Numbered from the stretch's first letter, positions 8,227 to 18,049 are shown. The stretch: 64,000 bases of DNA from MGIIb-O2 sp964003245 (GCA_964003245.1 CAXFIU010000002.1:1-64000); one strand, 5' to 3'. Notes: generated by a model not told the origin, from the sequence alone. A program made the numbers and translations.

Positions 8227-10485
8227 ATGAAACTAATGATTCTTGAGTCGGGTGCTAAGGCAAAGACTGTCAAGAAATATTTAGGGAAGGGTTGGATTGT
8301 TCAAGCCTGCGGCGGGCATGTGCAAGATTTACCTTCAAAAGGGAGTAAAGGTTCTTCTAAATCTATGTGGAAATCGGAAAAAGATAAACTCCCAGATCCT
8401 CCTTGGGGATGGACTTCTGGTGCTGAAAAGAAAATTAAAGAAATGATTAAAAAAGCTAAAAAATCAAACGTTAATGAAATTTATATTGCGACTGACCCCG
8501 ATAGAGAAGGTGAATTTATTGCATGGAGGCTGAGCATCATTTTTTCAGATTTTGATTCACAAAAAAGAGTTACATTTAATGAGATAACAGAAAAATCTGT
8601 TAATGATGCAATTAATCAAGCAAGAGATATAGATACTGCTTTAGTTAATTCAGCTAAAGTAAGAAGATTCATGGATAGACTAGTGGGTTTTGAATGTTCT
8701 AGATTCTCTAGATCGTGGAAGTTAGCCTCTATGGGGAGGGTTCAAACACCAACCCTAGGATTCATTGTAGATAGAGAATTGTTGCGTGAAAAACATGTCC
8801 CAATCAATTATCATAGTGTTAATTTCAACTCAGATAATGTCAATTTCAAGATAAGATTTCATGAAAAGAATGACCCTAATGCATGGGTTGATGATGATGG
8901 GAAACACTTTCCAGACAGGACCTTTGACGAAAAATTAGCTAACGATTCGATCAAAATATTAAATGAAAATATGAAAATTGAAATTGTATCTGTTAAAGAA
9001 GGAAAGAACAATAGAAGCCCTAAACCTCCTTTCACAACTGACACGATGTTACAAGCTGCGAGTTCGACTTTAGGTTGGTCAGTATCTAAAACAAGCTCAA
9101 TTGCAGGAGAATTATACAACTCAGGTCATGTAACATATATTAGGACAGATTCTACTAGAACAAATAAAGATGCAAGAGATAGTATAAAGAAATTAATCAA
9201 AGATAAATATGGAGATAAATTTCTCGGAGAAGGAGTACTTGGACCTGATGCAAAAAAAGGTAGCAGCAATGTCCAAGATGCGCACGAGGCCATTAGACCA
9301 ACTAGACCTGAGATTAGACAACTTTCAGAAGATGTTAATGATGACTTGAGAACATTATACAAATTAATATGGGCTCGATTTGCAGGTAGTCAAATGTCCA
9401 ATTCAATTAGAGAAACTAGAAAAATTGAGGCTAAGACCAATGACCTCGAAAAGAAAATCACTGGCACTGCGACTTGGAGAACGCATCCAGGTTGGGAGAT
9501 TGTTTACAACGATTACCAAAAAAATGTTATCGAAGAGCCACCTTCTTCTGAATTAAAGAATGGAGCAATATGGGAGATAACTAATAATTCTGAAAGTCCG
9601 CAACTCGTTAGTGATGAAACTAAACCTCCTAGAAGATATTCTGAAAGTTCCATTGTTCAACAAATGAAAAAAGTGGGAATAGGCAGGCCATCTACTTATG
9701 TATCTACTATTCAAACATTGAATAAAAGAAAATATGTAGAAAATAGTAGTGGTTCACTAATTCCTACAGATGCTGGTAAAACTATGTGGTTAGAAGTTGT
9801 ACCTTTCTACAGTGAAGAAGGAAATCAAGGATTATTTAATAGTGAATTTACAGCGAAAATGGAATCGAATCTAGATACAATAGAAGATAATACTCAATCA
9901 GCTCCTAAGATTTGGCATGACTTTGTAGAAGATTTTGGAAAGATGAATGAATCCGCAAAAACGAAGAAAAGAAGTATACCATCAAAAAGACAAATTGAAT
10001 TATTAAATAATCTAATCAAGAATATGAGTGATAATGAAATTACAGATTATCTTAATGGGAAAAAACCTCACGAGTTGACTGGAGATGAAATGAGAGAAAC
10101 ATTGGATTTAATCATCAAAGAGGGAGGGGATTTCCCTGCCAGTGATAAACAAATCAATCTAATCATTAAATTATCTGATCAATTAGGTTACAAATTGGAA
10201 GATATCTGTAAGATAGTTGATATTGATGATATAAATAATCTCACAGGCGGAAAGGATGGTACAGCAAGTAGAGTCATTGATCAATTAATAACTGAAAGTC
10301 AATCATTACCCGCAACAGAATCTCAAGTTAAATTAATCAATAAGATTGCAACAAGGGAAGAAGTTCCGTTAAGTGATATCCTTTCAATTGCAAATATAGT
10401 ATCTATAGAAGAATTAACTAAAAAAGATGCTAGTAAAATAATAGATACCGTAATGAAGAAAAATAAAAAATCTCGCAAGAAATGA
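8227..10485 (+). CDS. topA: DNA topoisomerase I (type IA) with C-terminal helical repeats
   Basis: A 752-residue type IA topoisomerase that relaxes negatively supercoiled DNA. The ATG at 8227 is chosen because the protein then begins MKLMILESGAKAKTVKKYLG, the family start; an upstream TTG at 8218 is less likely. The Toprim domain shows LESGAKAKT and ATDPDREGEFIAW (about residues 88-100). The active-site tyrosine is in HVTYIRTDSTR (about Tyr304). RPSTYVSTIQTL and the preceding PPRRYSESSIVQQMKKVG belong to the core. Instead of zinc fingers the C terminus (about 582-752) carries three similar segments, each starting P-x-x-x-x-Q-(I/V)-x-L and ending in an LT..(D/E)..(R/S)..ID helix, then a Lys-rich tail. 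It may be co-directional with, but separately promoted from, the upstream gene. Confidence 0.93.
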   Translation: MKLMILESGAKAKTVKKYLGKGWIVQACGGHVQDLPSKGSKGSSKSMWKSEKDKLPDPPWGWTSGAEKKIKEMIKKAKKSNVNEIYIATDPDREGEFIAWRLSIIFSDFDSQKRVTFNEITEKSVNDAINQARDIDTALVNSAKVRRFMDRLVGFECSRFSRSWKLASMGRVQTPTLGFIVDRELLREKHVPINYHSVNFNSDNVNFKIRFHEKNDPNAWVDDDGKHFPDRTFDEKLANDSIKILNENMKIEIVSVKEGKNNRSPKPPFTTDTMLQAASSTLGWSVSKTSSIAGELYNSGHVTYIRTDSTRTNKDARDSIKKLIKDKYGDKFLGEGVLGPDAKKGSSNVQDAHEAIRPTRPEIRQLSEDVNDDLRTLYKLIWARFAGSQMSNSIRETRKIEAKTNDLEKKITGTATWRTHPGWEIVYNDYQKNVIEEPPSSELKNGAIWEITNNSESPQLVSDETKPPRRYSESSIVQQMKKVGIGRPSTYVSTIQTLNKRKYVENSSGSLIPTDAGKTMWLEVVPFYSEEGNQGLFNSEFTAKMESNLDTIEDNTQSAPKIWHDFVEDFGKMNESAKTKKRSIPSKRQIELLNNLIKNMSDNEITDYLNGKKPHELTGDEMRETLDLIIKEGGDFPASDKQINLIIKLSDQLGYKLEDICKIVDIDDINNLTGGKDGTASRVIDQLITESQSLPATESQVKLINKIATREEVPLSDILSIANIVSIEELTKKDASKIIDTVMKKNKKSRKK

Positions 10486-10531
10486 GATTAATTTTAGAAG
10501 ATATCAATAAGGTATACCTGTTGAATAAACT

Positions 10532-11740
10532 ATGGATGAGTTCGACTATGATGCAATCATAGTTGGTGCGGGGCCGATTGGAGGATATCTCGCACGAAAA
10601 TTAGCTGAAGAGGAACTCAGTGTTCTTATTCTGGAAGAACATTCTGAGATTGGAAGACCATTTCAATGTGCAGGACTAGTGAACCCCAAGGCCATGGCAT
10701 CTGTTGGCTTACTAGATACTGTTTTAACGCCTATTTGGGGAGCCAGAATATACAGTCCAGAAGGAACATTAGTAGAAATTGGTCAAAAGGATAAAGTTAG
10801 GACTTGGTCAGTATGCAGGAAGTTATTCGATGAATCAGTAGTAATCCAGTCAATAAAATCTGGTGCAGATATTTGGTTATCTAGTAAACCAATTAATCTA
10901 AAGATTGAAGAAGATAGGGTGGAAATAGAAATTTCAACACCTGATGGAATTAAGAAACTAACTACAAAGGTCATTTGTGGCGCCGACGGAGCACATTCTT
11001 GGGTTAGAAGAACCTTGAAAATGGGAAGGCCAAAAGAAACAATGATTGGAATGCAAATAGAAGTGACAGGATATAATGGGAAGAGTGGGAAACTTGATAT
11101 GTATACTGGATCAGATATTTCACCTGGCTTTTTCGCTTGGGTGATTCCTTCGGGAGAGACAGCTAGGGTAGGTGTTTGGAGTCAAACAAAATATATTGGC
11201 GAAAAATCTTGTGAAGATTTGCTTAATGAATTGATGCGAAATAGTAGATGGGCACATAAATTCAAAGATTGTAAAGAAGTTGGAAGATTCGTTGGTTCTG
11301 TACCGAGTGGAATTTTGAAAAATACTACATCAACAAGAGTAGCACTTTTTGGAGATGCTGCAGGAATCTGTAAACCAACCACAGGTGGCGGAATAGGTCC
11401 GGGATTCGCTCACATCGATCTAATAGTCGATGATTTTGCTAATTTAATCAGAGATAACAAATTAGATGCTATAAATTTATCAAAAATGGAAAAAAGTATT
11501 GATAAAATGAGGAAATCACAGTCTAGAGCAAGGGCATTAAGAGATGCTTTTCTTACCCATTCTAATGACAATGATCTTGAAGAAATATTCAAAGTTTGGG
11601 CCAAACCAGATGTTATTGAGATGATTAATGAAGTTGGGGAAATTGAAAATCCAATCCCATTAGGGACTAAAATGTTGAAAGAAATACCAGAATTCAGGAA
11701 ACTTGCAGGAAGAGCTATTAAAGCCGTTTTATGGAGTTAA
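10532..11740 (+). CDS. Geranylgeranyl reductase-family flavoprotein
   Basis: A 402-residue FAD-dependent reductase. It opens DYDAIIVGAGPIGGYLARKL, the Rossmann FAD-binding motif, continues GRPFQCAGLVNPKAM, which matches the family's CAGxVS-type segment, and has the second FAD motif ALFGDAAGICKPTTGGGIGPG near 268-290. Archaeal members saturate the geranylgeranyl chains of membrane lipid precursors (digeranylgeranylglycerophospholipid reductase); others act on chlorophyll or menaquinone side chains, so exact substrate is uncertain. It lies 46 bases after topA, and a GGTATACCT element near 10510 could be its own TATA region. The next gene begins 4 bases after its stop. Confidence 0.88.
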   Translation: MDEFDYDAIIVGAGPIGGYLARKLAEEELSVLILEEHSEIGRPFQCAGLVNPKAMASVGLLDTVLTPIWGARIYSPEGTLVEIGQKDKVRTWSVCRKLFDESVVIQSIKSGADIWLSSKPINLKIEEDRVEIEISTPDGIKKLTTKVICGADGAHSWVRRTLKMGRPKETMIGMQIEVTGYNGKSGKLDMYTGSDISPGFFAWVIPSGETARVGVWSQTKYIGEKSCEDLLNELMRNSRWAHKFKDCKEVGRFVGSVPSGILKNTTSTRVALFGDAAGICKPTTGGGIGPGFAHIDLIVDDFANLIRDNKLDAINLSKMEKSIDKMRKSQSRARALRDAFLTHSNDNDLEEIFKVWAKPDVIEMINEVGEIENPIPLGTKMLKEIPEFRKLAGRAIKAVLWS

Positions 11741-11744
11741 TCAG

Positions 11745-12845
11745 ATGGAAAAATCAGTACAAAGGATACGTTATCCTCCTTTCGAACATTCTGATATGAT
11801 CCCCAATGAGATACCCGTGATTGAAGTTATTCTAGAATCAGAGAATAAACCACCTCCAGCGTTTAAAATTGGAGATGAAGAAGAATGGTTTGTTGAATGG
11901 AGAAAAGTAAATGAGGGGGATAAAAAACTCAAACTTATACAAGGACAAGTCTCTCAAGAAACTTTTCCCTTCTTAATGCGAACAAGGAATGGTTGGTATA
12001 TAGATCCAGATCCAATGCACTATAAAGCGAGGAAAATGATTGTTCCTGCTGTAATCATATTAATTTCAACATTATTTATGAGAGCCGTGACACCAGCATT
12101 AAGCGGTATCAATATTATTAGTCCATTATTGGATACATTAAATTATTCAATTAGAATAGGAGAATTAGATTATCCATTATTTTTATTCGTAGCCTTCCCG
12201 ATATTTATCTCTCCAATGATTTTTAGAATGATTGCAAATATGAGGGATATAAAGAGGCAAAATAATCTAATCAAAAATCCAATAGATTCTCCAGATATTG
12301 AAATTGATAGAGGAGAAAATCAGATTGAGATTTCTATTAATAAAACTCCAAAGAACCTCGAAATTATTAGAGGAAGGTTACAAGTTGGAATTGCTGTCCC
12401 TGAGAGGAAAATGATTCTTGAATCCCAGGGTAAGAAAGAAGGAGACCAAACCATACCTGGGATGTCAACAGCACTGCCTGCAAGAAGGATTGCTTCGGGC
12501 GAAGAATTAGGCACAGGAGTAGGAGAATCAATACCTATGAATGTAGCAGATAGGAGAGTGATGATGTTAGAACCAATGAGAGTATTAGAACCTGGAAAAT
12601 GGGTTGAATTATCAGATAGAGAAGATGAGGAGAAAATTAACTTGCAAGGACCTGATGAATTATGGCCTGGTTCCATATATTCGGGATTAATAGCTGTACA
12701 CTGGGAGTTAATTATTGATTTCTTAAAGAATGATGGGACAAGAATGAAATGGGTGAGACCAATAATAATGGATGATTACCATCATAAGATAGAAATTAAA
12801 CATCTACCAGTTAGGAGTGGGAGATTGGAACTTTCAAATTATTAA
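11745..12845 (+). CDS. Membrane protein of unknown function
   Basis: A 366-residue product from the ATG at 11745, 4 bases after the geranylgeranyl reductase stop, so translation is probably coupled. An N-terminal soluble part (about 1-100) rich in acidic residues and proline precedes two membrane helices (about 104-124 and 145-165), with a soluble C-terminal beta-rich domain (about 185-360). Its surroundings suggest an envelope role, but no known domain is recognisable. The last bases overlap the stop of the convergent mqnC gene by 4 bases. Confidence 0.75.
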   Translation: MEKSVQRIRYPPFEHSDMIPNEIPVIEVILESENKPPPAFKIGDEEEWFVEWRKVNEGDKKLKLIQGQVSQETFPFLMRTRNGWYIDPDPMHYKARKMIVPAVIILISTLFMRAVTPALSGINIISPLLDTLNYSIRIGELDYPLFLFVAFPIFISPMIFRMIANMRDIKRQNNLIKNPIDSPDIEIDRGENQIEISINKTPKNLEIIRGRLQVGIAVPERKMILESQGKKEGDQTIPGMSTALPARRIASGEELGTGVGESIPMNVADRRVMMLEPMRVLEPGKWVELSDREDEEKINLQGPDELWPGSIYSGLIAVHWELIIDFLKNDGTRMKWVRPIIMDDYHHKIEIKHLPVRSGRLELSNY

Positions 12846-14017
12846 TCTTGAAGAGGAATTATTGCAATTAATTTATTATCACTAAAAACTTCTGTTTCAA
12901 GATGATTATAGTCTGAATCTCTTTTCACAGGAGAAAAACCTGCTCTGATTATGGATGTTTGTAGTTCTTCCTCTTTGGCCAATGTTTTCTTTGTCCCAGA
13001 GGCAGAAACAACATTTTCCTCCATCATAGTAGATCCTGCATCATCAGCACCTGCTAAGATTGCCATTTGAGCAACTCCAAGGCCCATAGTTGGCCAAGAT
13101 GCTTGGATGTGGTCAATATTATCGAAAAATAATCTAGATACAGAAATATGCCTTAGATATTCTACAGGACCTGCCCCTAATTCAATCCTATTCCTTCCAC
13201 GATTCCTCTTTCCAAATACATTGTTTTCTAATTGAACCGGCCACGCTACAAATGATGTAAAGCCTACTCGTCCTTTGGAAATAGCTTCATCTTGTAAATC
13301 TCTAATTCGATCCATATGAAGTACACGATGATGTTCTGTTTCTCCAAAACCAAATACATTTGTCGCTGATGTTGTAAGTCCTAGTTCTTGGGCTTCTGAC
13401 ATAACTCTAAGCCAGTTTTCAGCAGACCCTTTCTTTGGAGAAATATCCAGCCTTACATCGTCAACTAACATCTCGGCGCCACCTCCTGGGAGGCCATGCA
13501 TTCCTGATTCCTTTAATTTGGTTAAAACTTCAAATGTAGATAGATTACAAACGTCTGCAATACCTTCAATTTCGATAGGAGAGAAACAATCCATTGAAAT
13601 TTTTGGATGTTTTTCACGAATCTGAGATATGAGTTCAAGATACCAATCGAGATTTAAATCGGGATTTACACCTCCTTGCATTAAAATTCGAGACCCCCCA
13701 ATATCTTCTAATTCAGAAATTCTTTGACTAATTTCTTCAAATGATTGAGTATATACTTCTGAATGCCCTGGAGGTCTGTAGAATGAACAGAATTGACAAT
13801 TTATAGTACAAATATTAGTATAATTGATATTTCTATCAACTAAATATGTAACGATATTGCCAGGTACTTGTTTCTTTCTTCTTTCAAGTGATGCGTACAT
13901 TAAATCATTAATATCTGCCTCTTCATAGAGTATTGTTGCATCTTCTACAGAAAGTCTATGTGGATTGTCAGATAATTGTTCAGAAAGAATTGTTTTCCAA
14001 CTACGCATATTTATCAC
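12842..14017 (-). CDS. mqnC: Cyclic dehypoxanthinyl futalosine synthase (radical SAM)
   Basis: A 391-residue radical SAM enzyme. YLVDRNINYTNICTINCQFC carries the CxxxCxxC cluster ligands and, with the following FYRPPGHSEVYTQS, is the MqnC form rather than CofH or MqnE. Further family blocks are RILMQGGVNPDLNLDWYLEL, GLPGGGAEMLVDDVR, NVFGFGETEHHRVLHM, IQASWPTMGLGVAQMA and GSTMMEENVVSASG. MqnC cyclises dehypoxanthine futalosine in the futalosine route to menaquinone. Its ATG overlaps the stop of the aminopeptidase P gene (ATGA), so the two are co-transcribed. No mqnA, mqnD or mqnE is in the window, but an MTAP-like phosphorylase is. Confidence 0.88.
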   Translation of the reverse strand: MINMRSWKTILSEQLSDNPHRLSVEDATILYEEADINDLMYASLERRKKQVPGNIVTYLVDRNINYTNICTINCQFCSFYRPPGHSEVYTQSFEEISQRISELEDIGGSRILMQGGVNPDLNLDWYLELISQIREKHPKISMDCFSPIEIEGIADVCNLSTFEVLTKLKESGMHGLPGGGAEMLVDDVRLDISPKKGSAENWLRVMSEAQELGLTTSATNVFGFGETEHHRVLHMDRIRDLQDEAISKGRVGFTSFVAWPVQLENNVFGKRNRGRNRIELGAGPVEYLRHISVSRLFFDNIDHIQASWPTMGLGVAQMAILAGADDAGSTMMEENVVSASGTKKTLAKEEELQTSIIRAGFSPVKRDSDYNHLETEVFSDNKLIAIIPLQD

Positions 14018-15330
14018 TCAATCTTTTCACCGACTAAAGATTCAATTTCAGAAATCTCTTTCGGACAAGAAGAAGTAAGAATAACTGGCCCTTCATCAGT
14101 TACTAGAACATCATCTTCAATTCTAATGCCAATACCTGAATATTTCTCTGGAATATCAATATCTGTCCTCCAACTTCCAAAATAGAGTCCTGGTTCGACA
14201 GTTAAAATCATCCCTGGCAGAAGTAATCTCTCAGGGCCCTTGTCTCCCTGTCTGCCGCCTCCGACATCATGCACATCTAAACCCAGCATATGACCAGTTC
14301 CATGCATGAAGAAGTTCCTATACGGGCCGTCATAATTCTCTCCCAAAGCTTCTGCAAGATTGCATTCGAGAATACCTAGATCAATCAATCCTTGTGCTAA
14401 AACCTTTGAACTGGCCTGATGCATTGAACTCCAAGAAGAACCAACAACACATGCCTCAATAGCTGCTTTCTCTGCATCGAGAACTAGATTATAAATTTCT
14501 TTTTGTGCGTCGGAGAACTTACCATTAACTGGCCATGTTCTAGTAATATCGGAAGCATAACCTGAGATTTCACAACCAGCATCTACTAGAACTAAATCTC
14601 CATCACTAATTTTCATATTATTCGAGTTATAATGCAAAATCGTAGCATTATCGCCACCTCCTACAATTGAACTATAACTCGGACAACTTTGGTTCGCAGA
14701 GAAATGGGATTCGATAACAGACTGTATTGTCCACTCACCGATTCCAGGATATGTTTTCTTTATCGCTTCGATATGAGCATTAGAAGCAAGTATTGCTGCA
14801 TCCTGCATAATTTTAATCTCTTCTTCAGATTTTATTACTCGTAAATCATCTAGGATTTTTTGAGCATCTAATATCTCTAAGTTAGATTTTTTAACTAGAA
14901 TATCTAATTCTTTATTAAAACCTTCAATAGTAGAAATAGAATTAGAATTACTAATTTTATTCTGAATTATTTTATCCATATCATCAATTGAGTAAGCTTC
15001 ATCGATTGGCCAAAATTCTAAGGCTCCTTCTATTCCAACTCTACGACCTTCCCATATCTCTGCACGTGTATCTCGGGGTCGAACAAAAAGACAACTTTTC
15101 CAAGACCCTGAATCTTGGAATCCCATGAAAATAGCTTCTGGCTCACTCCAACCACACAAATACAACATGTAAGAATTAGCACGATAAGGGTAAGAGGTAT
15201 CATTAGATCTAATTTGTACTGAGTTAGTAGGAATTAAAACTAATGTGTCTTCCTTGTTTTGAGATAGGAATCTGTCTTGCCGTAACCTATACTCTCCCAT
15301 CGAGAACGGAAGGTCACCTATGACGCCCAT
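14014..15330 (-). CDS. pepP: Xaa-Pro aminopeptidase (aminopeptidase P, M24)
   Basis: A 438-residue metallopeptidase with the two-domain aminopeptidase P layout. The N-terminal creatinase-like domain (about 1-155) has SYPYRANSYMLYLCGWSEPE, close to the family's FRQxSDFYYLTGFxEPEA. The pita-bread catalytic domain holds the metal ligands: LVDAGCEISGYASDITRTWP (two Asp), FFMHGTGHMLGLDVHD (His), LTVEPGLYF (Glu) and IGIRIEDDVLVT (Glu). It removes N-terminal residues preceding proline, a step in peptide use. Translation may begin at Met1 or at Met11 (MGEYRLRQDRF), which looks more like the usual start. It overlaps mqnC by 4 bases. Confidence 0.92.
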   Translation of the reverse strand: MGVIGDLPFSMGEYRLRQDRFLSQNKEDTLVLIPTNSVQIRSNDTSYPYRANSYMLYLCGWSEPEAIFMGFQDSGSWKSCLFVRPRDTRAEIWEGRRVGIEGALEFWPIDEAYSIDDMDKIIQNKISNSNSISTIEGFNKELDILVKKSNLEILDAQKILDDLRVIKSEEEIKIMQDAAILASNAHIEAIKKTYPGIGEWTIQSVIESHFSANQSCPSYSSIVGGGDNATILHYNSNNMKISDGDLVLVDAGCEISGYASDITRTWPVNGKFSDAQKEIYNLVLDAEKAAIEACVVGSSWSSMHQASSKVLAQGLIDLGILECNLAEALGENYDGPYRNFFMHGTGHMLGLDVHDVGGGRQGDKGPERLLLPGMILTVEPGLYFGSWRTDIDIPEKYSGIGIRIEDDVLVTDEGPVILTSSCPKEISEIESLVGEKIE

Positions 15331-15372
15331 ATGTTTTCGAGATGGCTTCCTCTTATTTATCTGTGTAATACA

Positions 15373-16863
15373 TTATTTTCCTTTAGACCATTTTGGAATT
15401 GACGTATTTTCAGAATCTTTTCTAAATCTATAGAATATTGAAGAAATTAAGAATAGAAATGATATGAATAGTACAATCAAAGGATATGGTAGTGGATCAT
15501 TAACATTAGGATTAATTAATTTTACAGACTGGGATGAAAAATCACCATCGTCATCCATTACATCAAGCCTCAGAACAAGTTCTTTCTCAGTTGTTTGATT
15601 CTCAGGCCAAATTAATTCTCGGTTTTCACAGCCTTCAAACATCACATTTCCATTAATTGACCAAATACATCTTAATCCTTGTAAGTCATTTTCTGTATCT
15701 AAAGAATCTGATCCATCTAACAAAATTGGACCAAGGTCCTCAAGCTTTACTTCATCACCATCATTTACAGAAACACCATTAATGATTAGTTTAGAAGAAG
15801 GTTCGAGATTGGATATAGAAAAATTATATTCAATAATTGAAGATAAACCACCTTGATCGACTACCTCTAACTTTAGATTATAATACGCAGATATGCTACT
15901 ATCTAACTCGAAAAGTTGTGCATCATATCCTTCATGAACTATGATGTTGTTATCTCGAGAATTGGTACAAGTCCATATAAAGTATAGATTTTCTTCGGAC
16001 CAAATTGGATCCTCAGAAGAAGAAGCATCAATTACCATTGGGAATGATTCTTCTATAATATCAGATGGCGGATTGGGAATAGAAATTGTGGGGCTTAAAT
16101 TATTTAATTTAAATGATAAGCAAGAATGAAAATCAATTATATTAGGTTCATTAGATTGAGGGATAATAATTACTAACTCATACCATCCATCAGGTTTAGT
16201 ATCCATTTCTAACTCATATGAAAAGAAATTGTCATCATTAAAGGTCAGAGAAACATCATTCTCAATATTAATTATCGGCTCTTCATTACATGTTTCAGTA
16301 AAAGTAACATAACGTTTGACATAAATCTGAGCCGATGAAGGATTTTCCCCTGTAATATCGCTAATCCTAGCCTCAATCAGTAGGTTGCCATTAATCCAAT
16401 CATTTTCTAACGGATTTTCTATAAGCATTGTATAGTTAGAATCGGAGGCATAATTTTCATTGGAAATAAAGAAAGGCATTGTTTCTTCCAAAATTATGTT
16501 AGAATCAAAACTAACACTTACCTTAAATTCACAAGAACAAGAATAATAGTCATTTGATTTAATTAACATTTCCCAGTCCATTGAGAAATAATCTCCACTT
16601 AAGGGAGTCATTTGCTCGGATTCACCATCGAATAAACCCCAATTATATTTGAATCCGGTAGAATTATAAATTTCCCAAGAAATCTCAATTTCTTCTTCAG
16701 AGCTAACAACAGTACCTGAAATGATTTTCTCATCATCAATTATTTCTCCGAATGAAAAATCAAATCCAATAGAAACATCTACTTCTTCCGATTCGGCCAC
16801 TACAGAATCAATAGAGAAAAACACAAGAAATAGAGATAATACCCCAATTAGTAAGGCTCTCAT
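15373..16863 (-). CDS. Secreted, C-terminally anchored beta-domain protein
   Basis: A 496-residue protein when started at the ATG of MRALLIGVLSLFLVFFSIDS, which gives a clean Sec signal peptide ending near VVAES; an upstream in-frame ATG at 16920 would bury it. The body is rich in Asp, Glu, Ser and Asn and contains at least two PKD-like or Ig-like stretches (for instance LDGSDSLDTENDLQGLRCIW and DASSSEDPIWSEENLYFIW). A single membrane helix (LPYPLIVLFISFLFLISSIF) is followed by a short basic tail. This is a cell-surface protein with its body outside; role unknown. Similar designs recur at 35806 and 49177. Confidence 0.8.
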   Translation of the reverse strand: MRALLIGVLSLFLVFFSIDSVVAESEEVDVSIGFDFSFGEIIDDEKIISGTVVSSEEEIEISWEIYNSTGFKYNWGLFDGESEQMTPLSGDYFSMDWEMLIKSNDYYSCSCEFKVSVSFDSNIILEETMPFFISNENYASDSNYTMLIENPLENDWINGNLLIEARISDITGENPSSAQIYVKRYVTFTETCNEEPIINIENDVSLTFNDDNFFSYELEMDTKPDGWYELVIIIPQSNEPNIIDFHSCLSFKLNNLSPTISIPNPPSDIIEESFPMVIDASSSEDPIWSEENLYFIWTCTNSRDNNIIVHEGYDAQLFELDSSISAYYNLKLEVVDQGGLSSIIEYNFSISNLEPSSKLIINGVSVNDGDEVKLEDLGPILLDGSDSLDTENDLQGLRCIWSINGNVMFEGCENRELIWPENQTTEKELVLRLDVMDDDGDFSSQSVKLINPNVNDPLPYPLIVLFISFLFLISSIFYRFRKDSENTSIPKWSKGK

Positions 16864-16916
16864 ATCAGCTCCGAGAACTATTATAGTATTGAATCCAATC
16901 CTTGAATGGTTCAAAA

Positions 16917-17969
16917 TCATCTATCAGATATCTGCAATTGCCATAAAAGTTCATCTAACCATAATCCAAGTGTTTTTCGATTGACAAACTCATGGCTAGC
17001 TTGAGCAGAAAGAACGCATTCACATGCTGCTGCTGCAAGAACTACCGCAGAACTCATTGGAAAATTATTTCCAAGAGCAGCGGCGAGAGCTGTTGCCGCA
17101 GCATCATGTAATCCTATTTGTTGAGAAGGAGAGGGAGCAGAACATGGAATAAATTCTATACTTCCATCTGATTCATAAAGTGTAACTCCATCAATTCCTC
17201 CGAGAACTATCATCGAATCCCAATTATATGTTTTAATCAAACTGAATGCTGCATCCTCGGCACTTTCGAGCATTAATCTCCTTCTAAGTAAGTCAAGACC
17301 TCTGATCTCAAAAAGAGCAACCGTCGCTCCTCGACTCCTTTCAAGGCCTGTCAATTTAGGATCAACAATCGAAGGAATTGAATGCTTTCTAGCACACTCA
17401 ATAAGCTTTTGAGCGCCTACATCCGTAAGCACTCCTTTATCATAATCTGAAATTACCAATGCACAACTGTCAGGTATTGATTCTAATGTCTTCTCAACTA
17501 ACATATTACTGACTTCTATATCTAATTCATCTAAAGGTTCCCTATCTGCTTGTAATAGTATTTGAGATTTCTGAAGGAGGCTCTGGCGGCTTCCAAAAAA
17601 TCTAATTTTAGTTAAAGTTTGACGATTTTTAACTGTCTCTATTCCATCGATTGAGATGCCATCTGAAAGAAATTGATTTTTTATGAAATCACCTTCTCTG
17701 TCATCCCCCACAGATGAGAATACTGAAACATCAAGACCAAGCGAACTTAGACCTCTAGCAATATGTGCTGCAGCACCTGGTGATTCCTCAGATCTTAGGA
17801 TTTTAAGAACAGGTACTGGAGCTGTGGAAATTAGTCTGTTGGAGTATCCATGATGATATCGATCTAACATTATATCTCCTATTAGAGTGACTTTGGAAGA
17901 TTCGATTTTATCCAATAGTTTTCTCAAATCTTTCAATATTTTCTTTCTTTCACTCTGCCCCTCGCTCAT
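16917..17969 (-). CDS. PfkB-family kinase, HldE/RfaE1-like, diverged
   Basis: A 350-residue PfkB-fold sugar kinase from the ATG of MSEGQSERKK; an ORF extends to 18023. It is closest in form to heptose-7-phosphate kinase: VTLIGDIMLDRYHHGYSNRL and the following APVPVLK match the HldE start, then SPGAAAHIARGLSSLGLDVS and ALVISDYDKGVLTD. The usual anion-hole/catalytic GAGD motif reads GLHDAAATALAAAL, keeping the aspartate but not the GAG. So either activity is altered or the substrate differs from ADP-heptose precursors. No heptose-pathway partner is nearby. It lies about 50 bases upstream of the secreted protein gene on the same strand. Confidence 0.78.
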   Translation of the reverse strand: MSEGQSERKKILKDLRKLLDKIESSKVTLIGDIMLDRYHHGYSNRLISTAPVPVLKILRSEESPGAAAHIARGLSSLGLDVSVFSSVGDDREGDFIKNQFLSDGISIDGIETVKNRQTLTKIRFFGSRQSLLQKSQILLQADREPLDELDIEVSNMLVEKTLESIPDSCALVISDYDKGVLTDVGAQKLIECARKHSIPSIVDPKLTGLERSRGATVALFEIRGLDLLRRRLMLESAEDAAFSLIKTYNWDSMIVLGGIDGVTLYESDGSIEFIPCSAPSPSQQIGLHDAAATALAAALGNNFPMSSAVVLAAAACECVLSAQASHEFVNRKTLGLWLDELLWQLQISDR

Positions 17970-18049
17970 GTTATCATATCTCCGAAGATGAACACATGAA
18001 TGATATTTTGCAACCGTCGACATGAAAACAAGAAGCCCCTCGTAGACTC

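Noticed and set aside
12842..14017. Assignment as CofH (F420 synthesis) or MqnE
   Set aside because: The sequence blocks around the cluster and the GSTMMEENVV segment fit MqnC better.
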